A stretch of DNA of 64,000 nt, from NCBI GenBank assembly GCA_021825445.1, contig JAKAHA010000003.1, forward strand, positions 37,969 to 101,968, written 5' to 3'. Position 1 is the first letter of the stretch; each line of letters starts with the position of its first letter. Below the pieces are notes generated by a model. The model saw nothing but the letters and a program-made list of their open reading frames with translations, ran no database searches and was not told the DNA's origin. The DNA is from a bacterium (GTDB lineage Bacteria; Patescibacteriota; Microgenomatia; UBA1406; GWC2-37-13). The position numbers and the translations under genes were made by a program. Shown here piece after piece: positions 28,426-38,032 of the stretch.

Positions 28426-29259
28426 ATGAAACTCGGTGCGCATCAATCAATTTCCGGCGGATATTCGGAAGCTTTAAAGAGAATTGCCAATATTGGAGGC
28501 AACTGTCTGCAAATTTTCTCCTCTTCTCCCCGCGGTTGGTCTTCTTTTCAGATCAACAATGAAGCAATTGAACAATGGAACAATAAAAGAAATGAATTAA
28601 ATATCGATCCAATTTATTTTCACGCAACTTATTTAATAAATCTTGCCGATGACAGCCGGATCGGACACGCCTCAAAACAATCTCTAATTTCCGAAATGAA
28701 TCTGGCCCCAAAGCTCGGAATCAAAGGTTCAATCATTCATCTCGGATCTTACAAAGGAGAACCTTCTTCCATAAAATACTCAACCCTCATAACCAACATA
28801 AAAGAAATTCTTAACAAAACTTCCCCAAAATCTTTATTTATCATTGAAAATGCCGGAAATAGAAAGATCGGACAGACGTTGGAAGAAATTTCACAAATTG
28901 TTAAAGATGTTAATAATCCCCGAGTCAAAATTTGTTTTGACACCTGTCATTTATTTTCAAATGGTTATAAGTTTGAAAATAACAATCAACTTGATAAATT
29001 CCTCAATCAACTATCTTCACTACAATTAATTAATCAATTGGAGTGCTGGCATTTGAACGATAGTCGAGACGAATTTGACAGCGGTCATGATCGTCATGAT
29101 AATATCGGACAAGGGAAAATGAATATTGACGAATTTAAGGTTTTGCTAAATCACCCAAAAACGAAAGACTATCCTTTCATCATCGAAACGCCTGGATTTG
29201 ATAAAAAAGGTCCCGACCAAAAAAATCTCGATATTTTAAAATCCTTAATCAAATTATAA
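28426..29259 (+). CDS. nfo: endonuclease IV (AP endonuclease)
   Basis: LGAHQSISGGYSEAL, CFDTCHLFSNGY, HLNDSRDEFDSGHDRHDNIGQG. Confidence 0.95.
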   Translation: MKLGAHQSISGGYSEALKRIANIGGNCLQIFSSSPRGWSSFQINNEAIEQWNNKRNELNIDPIYFHATYLINLADDSRIGHASKQSLISEMNLAPKLGIKGSIIHLGSYKGEPSSIKYSTLITNIKEILNKTSPKSLFIIENAGNRKIGQTLEEISQIVKDVNNPRVKICFDTCHLFSNGYKFENNNQLDKFLNQLSSLQLINQLECWHLNDSRDEFDSGHDRHDNIGQGKMNIDEFKVLLNHPKTKDYPFIIETPGFDKKGPDQKNLDILKSLIKL

Positions 29260-29273
29260 CTTTAACCCTATTC

Positions 29274-29317
29274 TTGCCACCCTTGTACTAACCTCCGAGG
29301 TTAGTACAGCGTGGCAA
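29274..29317. repeat. nested palindrome TTGCCAC..GTACTAACCTccgAGGTTAGTAC..GTGGCAA
   Basis: Inner 10-bp and outer 7-bp arms read directly. Confidence 0.85.
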
Positions 29318-29360
29318 AATGGAACTTTCAAGAATCGGTACTAAACGCTATAATAACTAC

Positions 29361-30719
29361 ATGATCAAACTACCAAAAGAAGTAATTGTGCTAATAAAAA
29401 AATTCAAAGACAGTAAATTCCAAATTTATGTGGTTGGTGGTGCTGTTCGTGATGCACTTTTAAACAAACCTGTTGACAACTGGGATTTTACGACCAATGC
29501 AACTCCCGAACAAATCCAAAAATTATTTCCCGATTCGTTTTACAATAATATTTATGGGACTGTTTCGATTCCGATGGTTAAGGCGAGTCACGCCTCGCCC
29601 CTACAGAAATCGATTGTATTTGAAATAACACCATTTCGGACGGAATCCAATTATTCCGATTCCCGTCATCCGGAAAAAATCGAATGGGCTAAAACTGTTG
29701 AAGAAGATCTGTCACGTCGTGATTTTACAATTAATGCGATTGCCTATGATGGATCAAAAATATTTGATCCCTACGGAGGACAAATTGATTTAAATAATAA
29801 ATTAATTAAGGCTGTTGGTGAACCGGATAAACGTTTTAATGAGGATGCCCTTCGACTTCTTCGAGCTATTCGTTTTACCTCAAGACTCGGTTTTTTGATC
29901 GAAGAAAATACATTAAAATCTATTCAAAAAAACGCTGAGTTGATAACAAAAATTTCTGGTGAAAGAATACGCGACGAATTTTTAAAAATACTAACAAGCG
30001 ACTTTCCTTCTGAAGGAATTCTTTTTCTGAAAACAACTGGATTGTTAAAATATATTTTACCTGAAGTAGATGCTTGTTTTTCTATTCAACAAAAAAGCCC
30101 AATGCGTCATCATATCTATGATGTTGGCACTCACCTAGTTATGGCTTTAAAAAATTGTCCATCAAGTGATCCAATCACCAGGTTTGCAACTTTAATCCAT
30201 GATATTGGAAAAGCAAAGACTTTTCATAAAGACGAAAAAACAGAGTTAATAACTTTTCATAATCATGAAGTAGTAGGAAAAAGACAAGCGGAAATAATCG
30301 CTGATCGATTTAAACTTTCAAATAAACAGAAGGACAAACTAGTTACTTTGGTCGCTGAACATCAGTTTACAGTTTCAGAAACTCAAACAGATAAAGCCGT
30401 CCGCCGATTTATTCGCAGTGTTACAAAAGAATATTTGTATGATATGCTTGACCTTCGAACGGCTGATCGAATCGGATCAGGAGCAACCCCAACTTCATGG
30501 CGAACTGAACTCTTTAAAAAACGACTTGAAGAAGTGCAGAAACAGCCATTTTCTATCAAAGATTTGAAGATTGATGGGAACGATGTGATGAAGATTTTAA
30601 AAATCAAGCCCGGTCGTCAAGTTGGAGAAATTTTGCAAAAACTTTTTGATCAGGTAGTTGAAGGAAAAATAAAAAATGAAAAGGATTCCCTCATCAAACA
30701 AGTCACTTCAATCGATTAA
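29361..30719 (+). CDS. cca: CCA tRNA nucleotidyltransferase with HD domain
   Basis: YVVGGAVRDALLNKPVDNWDFTT, RRDFTINAIAYD, LIHDIGKAKTF; start reassigned to MIKLPKE with TATAAT 6 nt upstream. Confidence 0.92.
   Translation: MIKLPKEVIVLIKKFKDSKFQIYVVGGAVRDALLNKPVDNWDFTTNATPEQIQKLFPDSFYNNIYGTVSIPMVKASHASPLQKSIVFEITPFRTESNYSDSRHPEKIEWAKTVEEDLSRRDFTINAIAYDGSKIFDPYGGQIDLNNKLIKAVGEPDKRFNEDALRLLRAIRFTSRLGFLIEENTLKSIQKNAELITKISGERIRDEFLKILTSDFPSEGILFLKTTGLLKYILPEVDACFSIQQKSPMRHHIYDVGTHLVMALKNCPSSDPITRFATLIHDIGKAKTFHKDEKTELITFHNHEVVGKRQAEIIADRFKLSNKQKDKLVTLVAEHQFTVSETQTDKAVRRFIRSVTKEYLYDMLDLRTADRIGSGATPTSWRTELFKKRLEEVQKQPFSIKDLKIDGNDVMKILKIKPGRQVGEILQKLFDQVVEGKIKNEKDSLIKQVTSID
29577..29604. repeat. 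degenerate 28-nt GTAG-family palindrome inside cca
   Basis: GTTAAGGCGAGTCACGCCTCGCCCCTAC encodes KASHASPLQ. Confidence 0.65.
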
Positions 30720-31353
30720 ATGATTGAAGTGTTTCATTTTCTTCCTCAAGCATTGTCTCCTCTCCATGTCCAGGATAAACAACTGTTTCCTTCGGTAATT
30801 CAAATATTTTTTCCAAAGACTTTTTTAGATCTTCTTTGCTACTATACGATAGATCAGTTCTCCCGATCCCCTCTTTAAATAAAGTGTCACCGGTAAACAA
30901 GGCGTTTTCTTCCTTAAAGTAAAAAGAGGAGCTACCCGGCGTGTGTCCGGGAGTGTGGATAATTTTTAATTTGCTTGCCCATCGAAGCCTTGGCGAAGGT
31001 GGGAGATTTTTAACATTGTTAATCGGTAAAATTATTGGTGAATAGCCTAAGAAATGTTCTGCTGTTTGTTCTAATCTGTCAATTAAAAACTTATCCTTTT
31101 TATGAATATGTAAGGGTAAATTAATAGACTGCTGAATTTCGCCAACAGCCATGACATGATCAAAGTGTCCATGAGTCGCCAACATTCCTACCAAATTAAG
31201 TTGTTGACGTTGTAGCTCTTCGAGAATAAAAGAGGCGTCATCAGCCGGATCAATGATCAAACAATTGTTGTCCTCAATTAAAAAATAACAATTCGTCTGT
31301 AGTTCCCCCAGTAAATATTTAACGATTCTCATTTTTTTTACGACTTCATCCAC
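30703..31353 (-). CDS. MBL-fold metallohydrolase (GloB-like)
   Basis: THGHFDHVM, HTPGHTPGSSSFY, YPGHGEET. Confidence 0.9.
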   Translation of the reverse strand: MDEVVKKMRIVKYLLGELQTNCYFLIEDNNCLIIDPADDASFILEELQRQQLNLVGMLATHGHFDHVMAVGEIQQSINLPLHIHKKDKFLIDRLEQTAEHFLGYSPIILPINNVKNLPPSPRLRWASKLKIIHTPGHTPGSSSFYFKEENALFTGDTLFKEGIGRTDLSYSSKEDLKKSLEKIFELPKETVVYPGHGEETMLEEENETLQSFNRLK

Positions 31354-31832
31354 TCAACATAGTCACACCCGCCTGGGGTTTTTGTTGCCGGATCCCAAGT
31401 GGCAGTTGAACATTTCTTTAATTTTTTTCCTGAGGCTGTTGTAAATAGAACTAATTTTGCTTGGCATTTTGGACAATCCTCTTCAAGAGGTACGGTTGTT
31501 CCTTTAATCCATTCAATATAATCACATCCACCGGCAGTTTTGGTTGCTGGATCCCAAGTGGCAGTTGAACACTTCTTCATCTTCTTGCCCATTCGAGTAA
31601 CCGCAGAAATTAATGGCGCGCCACATTTTGGACATTTTTCATCGAGCGTCACAGGTTCAACTTCAAGCCATTTTACGTATGTACACCCATCAATCGTGCG
31701 AGTTTCAGGATTCCAAGACCCTTTTGAACAACGACGTAATTTTTTGCCAGACTTTGTCTCAAATACTTCTCCTAACTGTGCCCCACACTTTGGACAAACC
31801 TCTTCAATCTTTTCTGATTTTTTATCAGCCAT
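31338..31832 (-). CDS. protein of three tandem topoisomerase-type zinc ribbons
   Basis: Three CPKC..KKLKKCSTATWDPATKTPGGCDYVEW-like repeats; start trimmed to MADKKSEK. Confidence 0.8.
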   Translation of the reverse strand: MADKKSEKIEEVCPKCGAQLGEVFETKSGKKLRRCSKGSWNPETRTIDGCTYVKWLEVEPVTLDEKCPKCGAPLISAVTRMGKKMKKCSTATWDPATKTAGGCDYIEWIKGTTVPLEEDCPKCQAKLVLFTTASGKKLKKCSTATWDPATKTPGGCDYVEWMKS

Positions 31833-31857
31833 ATAATTTAAAATAAAATAATAATTT

Positions 31858-31885
31858 GTAAGGAACAAAAATTTTTGTTCCCTAC
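31858..31885. repeat. 28-nt GTAG-family palindrome GTAAGGAACAAAAATTTTTGTTCCCTAC
   Basis: Read directly, intergenic before secF stop. Confidence 0.85.
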
Positions 31886-31886
31886 T

Positions 31887-32753
31887 TTACGGACTTTTTC
31901 TCTTCTCCAACCAAACTAAAATTGGCGTGGCAATAAATGGCGAAGAATAAGTACCTGTAATCGTTCCAATCAAGAGCGTCATAATAAAAAACCTAATCGT
32001 TGACCCTCCCATTAAAGTTAAAGCTAATAACATAAAAATAATTGTCATCGAATTATTAATTGACCTAACCATTGTCTCAGTCAATGCTTTATTGGCAGCC
32101 TCTTCAACATTGTTTGATTCTCCAAGTTGGTCATCTTCCCGTATCTTGTCAAATATAACGATAGTATCATGAACTGAAAAAGACATAGTGGTCAGTACTG
32201 CGGTCACAAACATCATATCAACTTCTGCTCCAAAAAAATGACAGAGTAAAGAATAAGTCCCAACAACAACTAAAAGATCATGTAACATCGCCAAAACTGC
32301 AGATATTGCAAAATTAAAACCTTTAAATGCAAAGCTCATATAAATTAAAATTCCGATTATTGCCAAGATGGATGCAACTATAGTCTTATTAATTGCTTCC
32401 CGACCAAGTAGTGGCCCGACAGTTTCTGATCGCAATGTAGTGATTTTTGCATTTAAATAATGCCCAAACGCTGCTTTTAACTGCATCATTTTTTCATCAG
32501 TGAGAGGTTTTGTTTTTAAAACCAAATTATTTTCGTCTAATTTTAAATCAGTTATCTCAACTTTATTATCTAAAGAAATTGTTCTGATATCTTTTTCTTT
32601 AATATTTTTGTCAAACCGGTATTCTAAATTTGTTCCACCTGTAAAATCTATTGAATACCTAAAACCCCAATTAACGATAGAAAACATTCCCGCTCCAATA
32701 ACAATTGCAGAAATTAAAAAATAAAGCCAGCGATATTTTAAGAAATTAATCAT
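31887..32753 (-). CDS. secF: protein translocase subunit SecF
   Basis: SIDFTGGTNLEYRF, TVLTTMSFSVHDTIVIFDKIRED. Confidence 0.95.
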   Translation of the reverse strand: MINFLKYRWLYFLISAIVIGAGMFSIVNWGFRYSIDFTGGTNLEYRFDKNIKEKDIRTISLDNKVEITDLKLDENNLVLKTKPLTDEKMMQLKAAFGHYLNAKITTLRSETVGPLLGREAINKTIVASILAIIGILIYMSFAFKGFNFAISAVLAMLHDLLVVVGTYSLLCHFFGAEVDMMFVTAVLTTMSFSVHDTIVIFDKIREDDQLGESNNVEEAANKALTETMVRSINNSMTIIFMLLALTLMGGSTIRFFIMTLLIGTITGTYSSPFIATPILVWLEKRKSP

Positions 32754-32755
32754 AA

Positions 32756-34069
32756 TTATTTAACCTTATAAAACATATTTATTAATCTTTTTGTAATGAC
32801 CACTCCCGTAAATAAACTCGTACCAACTCCAATTGCAAGTGTCAGGGCAAATCCTCTCACCATTCCAAACTGTGGTAAGAACTCCCAGTTTAAAGGATTA
32901 AATAAAATAAAAGCTACTGTCATCGTCGTTACATTTGCATCTTTAATCGCATCAATTGCCCGACCAAAACCAAGTCGTACTGCAATATCAAAAGACCTGC
33001 CTTTTCTCTGCTCTTCCTTAATCCTTTCAAAAATCAAAATATTTGAGTCGACCGCCATTCCGATTGATAAAATAAATCCGGCAACTCCAGGTAATGTCAA
33101 AACTAATGGAATTGCTTTAAATATAAAGAAGGAAATTAATCCATAAATCAACAAACCAAGCGATGCGATTAGTCCCAATCGACCATAATAAATAATCATA
33201 AAAAGTAATACCATTGAAAGTCCAATTGCTCCAGCATAAATACTTTTTTTTACTTCAATTTCACCAAGTGTCGGACCAATATTTTTTTGCTCGACCAATT
33301 TTATGGGAAGTGGCAATGCTCCAGAATTAATGGCAATAGTTAATTTCTTTGCCTCTTCAGTTGTAAAGTTGCCAGTGATCACCGCACTACCATCCAGTAT
33401 TTCTGTCTGAACATTGGGTGTCGTCAGTGGCATATTGTCTAAAAATATTCCAACCGGTTTTCCTATATTTCTTTTTGTAATTGAAGCAAATAATTCTGTC
33501 CCTTTTTTATTGAATTTTAATCCAACCTGGGGTTGACCATTCTGATTATCAAATTCAACAGTAGATTTAAGAATATGAAGCCCCGATAATCCAGTATCCT
33601 TTGTTAATTGTAAAAATATTGGAGTTGTTGTAGCAATTTTTTCACCTGGCAATTCTTTAAAAGTTAACTGGGCAGTTTGACCAATAAGTCTTATTGCTTC
33701 GTGAGAATTTTCAATTCCTGGAAGATCGACACTTAACCTATATTTATTTCCAGTCTTGACTGTCTGTATCTGAGGTTCCGTTACCCCAAAAAAATTAATT
33801 CTTCGCTCAATCACATCACGAGCAGAATTTAAGGCATCATTCAAGTCTTCGCGTTTTACTTTTGAAGTATCCGCTTCAAAAATCAAACTACTTCCCCCCT
33901 TTAAGTCTAACCCTAATTTTGTCGTAAAATCTTTTTTAATATTTATCCCGAAAACGCTAACGTCAATTTTGCCTGGAATATTATATTTTGTTTTAATACT
34001 TTCTGGTAGATCAACCCAAATCAAACCCAAAAAAATCAATGCGATAAATAATGTTTTAAACATTTTCAT
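32756..34069 (-). CDS. secD: protein translocase subunit SecD
   Basis: LGLDLKGGSSLIFEAD, GMAVDSNILIFERIKEE. Confidence 0.95.
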   Translation of the reverse strand: MKMFKTLFIALIFLGLIWVDLPESIKTKYNIPGKIDVSVFGINIKKDFTTKLGLDLKGGSSLIFEADTSKVKREDLNDALNSARDVIERRINFFGVTEPQIQTVKTGNKYRLSVDLPGIENSHEAIRLIGQTAQLTFKELPGEKIATTTPIFLQLTKDTGLSGLHILKSTVEFDNQNGQPQVGLKFNKKGTELFASITKRNIGKPVGIFLDNMPLTTPNVQTEILDGSAVITGNFTTEEAKKLTIAINSGALPLPIKLVEQKNIGPTLGEIEVKKSIYAGAIGLSMVLLFMIIYYGRLGLIASLGLLIYGLISFFIFKAIPLVLTLPGVAGFILSIGMAVDSNILIFERIKEEQRKGRSFDIAVRLGFGRAIDAIKDANVTTMTVAFILFNPLNWEFLPQFGMVRGFALTLAIGVGTSLFTGVVITKRLINMFYKVK

Positions 34070-34081
34070 AGTTCGATATTT

Positions 34082-34657
34082 TCACTTTATTAATTCCTCT
34101 TCAACTCCAACCAACATAATTTTTGGCTGTTTTAGAAATCTCCAAGTAAATGGATCATTGTTTTTTTTCCTAAAAACAAATTCGCTTTCCGTCATTGTTG
34201 AATAATTGATAGGACGTCCATATTCTTTTTCCACTTCTTTTATTATCGATTCAATTTCAACAACCACTATTACTCCAACTAGTAAAAGATAAATTTCATC
34301 ATCTTTGATGATTAGATTCTTTGGAAATTTTGTTGAGACGGCAATAAATTTAATTTTTCCAATTTTTGATAAATTACTATGAATTAATGTTGCCAATTTA
34401 TTAGTTTTCGTAAAAATCCTCAAAAACTCATCATAAAGCAGATAACTTTTGTTTAGAGAAAAATAAACTTTGTTTAGGCGACGTTCTCGAAGTAATAATT
34501 TTTCTTCAGTCAAAATATCAAGCTCTCTCTTAACAGCATTAACTTCCTCGTTAATTTCACGAACTACCCGACGTAGATAAAAATTTTCACCGGGATGATG
34601 AAAAAACAATTCTAAAATCTTCCGTCTCGCCTTTGATGGAATTATGTGTCGCAACAT
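34082..34657 (-). CDS. wHTH transcriptional regulator with divergent C-terminal domain
   Basis: N-terminal winged helix (KARRKILELFFHHPGENFYLRRVVREINEEVNAVKRELDILTEEKLLLRERR). Confidence 0.6.
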   Translation of the reverse strand: MLRHIIPSKARRKILELFFHHPGENFYLRRVVREINEEVNAVKRELDILTEEKLLLRERRLNKVYFSLNKSYLLYDEFLRIFTKTNKLATLIHSNLSKIGKIKFIAVSTKFPKNLIIKDDEIYLLLVGVIVVVEIESIIKEVEKEYGRPINYSTMTESEFVFRKKNNDPFTWRFLKQPKIMLVGVEEELIK

Positions 34658-34707
34658 ATTAATAATTAATCCTTCAACTCACTAAGTTTGCTCAGGATGA
34701 CTTACTT

Positions 34708-35874
34708 TCAGTAAGTCACTTTATTTCCAATTGGCAACATTTCAACAAATACTTGTCCGCGAACAATAGATATTTCACTACCTGAGCTATTAAAAAATTT
34801 AACACTATCTTCTTCTGTCTCTTTATTCCAAGTTCCTTTTATAACTTGACCGTTTTTAAAAAATAACGTTTCTCCCGAACCTACATTCTTATAAAGCAAA
34901 TGTCCACCTTCATAACCGTCGTTAGCCGGTGATTCTTTTGCAAACATTATTACGATGTTTTTTGCTTCCAATTGTTTCTTCGTGTTTTTGTCAATATGAG
35001 GTTTTCCTCCATTGGTTCTTTTATAACTATTGGTTTTTACATCATAGCTCCAAACAACACTAAAGTCGCTCGCTAGATTATCCCAAAAACCAAAATCTAT
35101 TTTTGCCACTTTACCCCTATCGGAAAGTTTCGCATCATCCTCAAATTTCCAAGGGGAGAAACCCTTATCCCATCTCACACCTTTTTCATCAACATTTGTT
35201 AAGTCTCTTTTATCTTTTGCATATTGCCAAAGTTTTTTTGTTGAAGAATACACAGTGTGCTCTGGGGCTACATCTTTTAACCTTTCATAATCTCGCCAAA
35301 AATATGGATAAGGAACTGAAAATTGATTTAAATCGTTATAAGATGACCAGCCAAGTTCGTTTATATAACCCAGTGCGTCTGCAGGTCCATCGGTATTTGC
35401 TCCTCCAACATGGGCATAAAGCGGATATTGACCATAACCTTCAAGAAACTTTAAAAAATACATGCGTGCTGAGCGAACTGGTCCTATGTACGAAGCATTT
35501 TGACAATAAAATATTGCCAAAAACCTGGTAATTCCACCTTCTGCAACCGCCTCATAAATAATATCAGCTGATGATAAACCTGATTGTGGTCTTGCCTCTT
35601 TATGATTTTCAATCATGACACCAAGAGGTCTTTGACTTTCCCAAATTTTTCTTTCAGTTTTTGATAGCATCTGACCATTTAAAGGACATTCTTCAGTCTT
35701 TGGTTCTGAGTTTATGACTGTTTCTGTTGTTCCATTCTCAGAGACTGGTGCTTTATAAGTAACCGGTGATAAAAATGATTGACCTTTTTCTGCTGTAAAA
35801 AAAGAAAAAGTAGTGACACCCGAAAGAATGAAAATTATAAATACTACAACAAAAGCTATTTTTTTATTGATCAT
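34708..35874 (-). CDS. DUF3048 (YerB-like) lipoprotein/secreted protein
   Basis: RPLGVMIENHKEARPQSGLSSADIIYEAVAEGGITRFLAIF. Confidence 0.88.
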   Translation of the reverse strand: MINKKIAFVVVFIIFILSGVTTFSFFTAEKGQSFLSPVTYKAPVSENGTTETVINSEPKTEECPLNGQMLSKTERKIWESQRPLGVMIENHKEARPQSGLSSADIIYEAVAEGGITRFLAIFYCQNASYIGPVRSARMYFLKFLEGYGQYPLYAHVGGANTDGPADALGYINELGWSSYNDLNQFSVPYPYFWRDYERLKDVAPEHTVYSSTKKLWQYAKDKRDLTNVDEKGVRWDKGFSPWKFEDDAKLSDRGKVAKIDFGFWDNLASDFSVVWSYDVKTNSYKRTNGGKPHIDKNTKKQLEAKNIVIMFAKESPANDGYEGGHLLYKNVGSGETLFFKNGQVIKGTWNKETEEDSVKFFNSSGSEISIVRGQVFVEMLPIGNKVTY

Positions 35875-35890
35875 AAAAATTTTTGAAATT

Positions 35891-36373
35891 TTAATGGCTG
35901 TTCACAATTGCTTTCTTTTCTTCTTCAGATAATTCAAATTCTTCCCCTTTACCACGAACGACTTTTTTACTGTAAACTCTTAAACCGTCGTGGGTATGTA
36001 TGAAATTAATAACTATACCACTATTTTCATTATTTAGAAAAGTAACAACAAAACTTTTATCCCCTCCAGTTTTTTCAAAAGGGCTAAACCTAATCAAACC
36101 AACTTTTTGGATATGCAAAGTTGAAATCTTTATCTCTCTCAGTAATTCTTTTTTAACTACATCCAACTCCTCTTTTGTCTTCTTGTCGATCACTAATAAT
36201 TCATCTAAAATTTCATCGATATTGTGTTTTTTCGTTCTTGAGATTAGATTGTTATAATGAGCTTTTGTCTTCAAAACCAACCTCGTCAAAATACCAAGCC
36301 AAACAAAAACAACAAACATTCCTACATAAATTATCATCAAATACATTCTATATATTTGTTCAAAAACTGTCAA
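35891..36373 (-). CDS. DUF4446 family protein
   Basis: TM plus IQKVGLIRFSPFEKTGGDKSFVVTFLN...EELSEEEKKA-like pattern. Confidence 0.8.
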   Translation of the reverse strand: MTVFEQIYRMYLMIIYVGMFVVFVWLGILTRLVLKTKAHYNNLISRTKKHNIDEILDELLVIDKKTKEELDVVKKELLREIKISTLHIQKVGLIRFSPFEKTGGDKSFVVTFLNNENSGIVINFIHTHDGLRVYSKKVVRGKGEEFELSEEEKKAIVNSH

Positions 36374-36441
36374 CGATATTTTGCCCTGAACGAAGTCGAA
36401 CGGGTTGACATTTGAGATTTGAGTCTCTATATTATTACCGT

Positions 36442-36678
36442 ATGCCGAAAAAGACTAAGAAAGAAAAGATTCTAGCCATGTATCATAAAAAACTTCGCAT
36501 GCTTGAAAATAGACAAGTAGTTGCTTCTCCGATTCAAACAAAAACTCCTGTTGTTGTAACCAAGACTATTGAACCAGTTAATCAATATTTTTTTTCTGAT
36601 CTAAGAAAAAGTCTGTTATTAATATTTTTGATATTGGTTGTTGAGGTTGGATTGTATTTTGTTAATTTGATTAAATAA
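36442..36678 (+). CDS. small membrane protein
   Basis: MPKKTKKEKILAMYHKKLR, C-terminal TM. Confidence 0.5.
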   Translation: MPKKTKKEKILAMYHKKLRMLENRQVVASPIQTKTPVVVTKTIEPVNQYFFSDLRKSLLLIFLILVVEVGLYFVNLIK

Positions 36679-36718
36679 AATTAATAATTTTATTTAATAA
36701 AAGGAGGTGATATATATT

Positions 36719-36862
36719 ATGGCATCAATGTACTGTGTAAAATGTAGAGCAAAAAAAGAAGTTGCAAATCCTGAAAAAGTTACCATGAAAAATGGTAAAC
36801 CAGCTATGAAAGGAAAGTGCCCAGATTGTGGAACAGGAATGTATAGAATCGGCACTGCATAA
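36719..36862 (+). CDS. DUF5679-like small zinc-ribbon protein (47 aa), below the ORF-track cutoff
   Basis: MASMYCVKCRAKKEVANPEKVTMKNGKPAMKGKCPDCGTGMYRIGTA; strong SD aaaggaggtgat; followed by terminator. Confidence 0.85.
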   Translation: MASMYCVKCRAKKEVANPEKVTMKNGKPAMKGKCPDCGTGMYRIGTA

Positions 36863-36890
36863 TATTTTATTTAAATAGGATATCTAAAGC

Positions 36891-36917
36891 CCCGCCCGCA
36901 AGGCGGGGTTTCGGTTT
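36891..36917 (+). terminator. intrinsic terminator after the DUF5679 gene
   Basis: CCCCGCC-cgcaa-GGCGGGG-TTTcggTTTT. Confidence 0.8.
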
Positions 36918-37420
36918 TATAGCAGTTTAAACACCCTTACTCTCTTCTCCCCTTCAAATAAACTCAATTTATTTACTTTGAAATTAATATCAACATCCAA
37001 ATTTGAGATTCGTTTTTTGATAACGAAGTATTGTTGTTTTGAAGGAATTTTATATTTGGCAAGAGTTAGTCGCGGAACAAATTTTTCAGAGCTTTCAAGT
37101 CTTGAAGAAATCATCTTGATACTTTCACTAATTCTCTCTATCTCTTTTTCTCGTTTAAAATCAAGATATAAAACGATATTATTGCCAATCGTTAAAGCAA
37201 CTTCAAAAGAATACAGGTAAAATAAATTTTTATCAAACAAAGCTGTCTCAATTTTCTCAATCGTTGATTTTTTATCGGCAAACTCTCCGAAAGAATGAAC
37301 TAAAATATTGTAGTTTTCTGTTTTTTCCCACTGGAATTGCGGATACTGTTTTCTAAAATCAGCCAGTTGAGCAGTAATTTGACTCCGTGTTTCATCGGAT
37401 AATTCGATTATTAGTTTCAT
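36917..37420 (-). CDS. 2H phosphoesterase-like (LigT/2'-5' RNA ligase fold), degenerate active site
   Basis: YNILVHSFGEF and FVPRLTLAKYK align with the two HxT motifs but lack both His. Confidence 0.55.
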   Translation of the reverse strand: MKLIIELSDETRSQITAQLADFRKQYPQFQWEKTENYNILVHSFGEFADKKSTIEKIETALFDKNLFYLYSFEVALTIGNNIVLYLDFKREKEIERISESIKMISSRLESSEKFVPRLTLAKYKIPSKQQYFVIKKRISNLDVDINFKVNKLSLFEGEKRVRVFKLL

Positions 37421-37535
37421 GTTCATATTTTTTATTTTGAATTTTTTATTTATCATTGAATTTTCATTGATTTATTTATCATTTATTAAATGAGAAATGT
37501 AAATTGATTGAAAAATGAAAACTGAAAATTGAAAA

Positions 37536-38015
37536 TTACAAATTAAATACCTTCGCAATATTTCTGGTTGAGAAATTTTTTAAATTTGTGACGACTTCTT
37601 TGACCTCGGCGTTGATTAACTTTGCCTGCTTTTTTTTATTTTCAAGTTGCCTATCTCCTTCTGTCACTGCGATTATACTAGGACGTACCCTTTTTACCAA
37701 CTCAAAATATTCTTCATTTGTTTTAAAAAGTGGCAATAGGATAACTAAATCAACCATATTCAAGTTTGCCAGTATCTCTGCCCTTTCGTGTTGATGATGA
37801 ACTTGAAGTTTTCTTTTATGTTTTTTAATAAACTCATCTGACTCTAAAGCAACAATCAAAAAATCACCCTGTGCTTTAGCCGCTTCCAGAAACTTCAGAT
37901 GACCAAAGTGGATCAAATCAAAACAACCCCCGACCAAAACTGTTTTTTTATTTTTAAAAATTTGTTTTTGGTCAATCAAATCTTCATATCTAATAATTAA
38001 TGCTTTGTTTTTCAT
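37536..38015 (-). CDS. cytidylyltransferase-family nucleotidyltransferase (RfaE/TagD-like)
   Basis: VLVGGCFDLIHFGHLKFL with HxGH; start at MKNKALII with TATAAT 6 nt upstream. Confidence 0.82.
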   Translation of the reverse strand: MKNKALIIRYEDLIDQKQIFKNKKTVLVGGCFDLIHFGHLKFLEAAKAQGDFLIVALESDEFIKKHKRKLQVHHQHERAEILANLNMVDLVILLPLFKTNEEYFELVKRVRPSIIAVTEGDRQLENKKKQAKLINAEVKEVVTNLKNFSTRNIAKVFNL

Positions 38016-38032
38016 TCTTACATTATACATAA

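Noticed and set aside
31540-31846. Overlapping plus-strand ORFs opposite the zinc-ribbon gene
   Set aside because: Antisense shadow of a repetitive, constrained CDS.
34699-34717. GACTTAC-N5-GTAAGTC hairpin as regulatory site
   Set aside because: Short stem at a gene 3' end without U-tract; insufficient evidence beyond chance or weak terminator.
36384-36404. CCCTGAACGAAGTCGAACGGG as a functional element
   Set aside because: Looks like a widespread dispersed repeat word; single copy here and no structural context to support a function.
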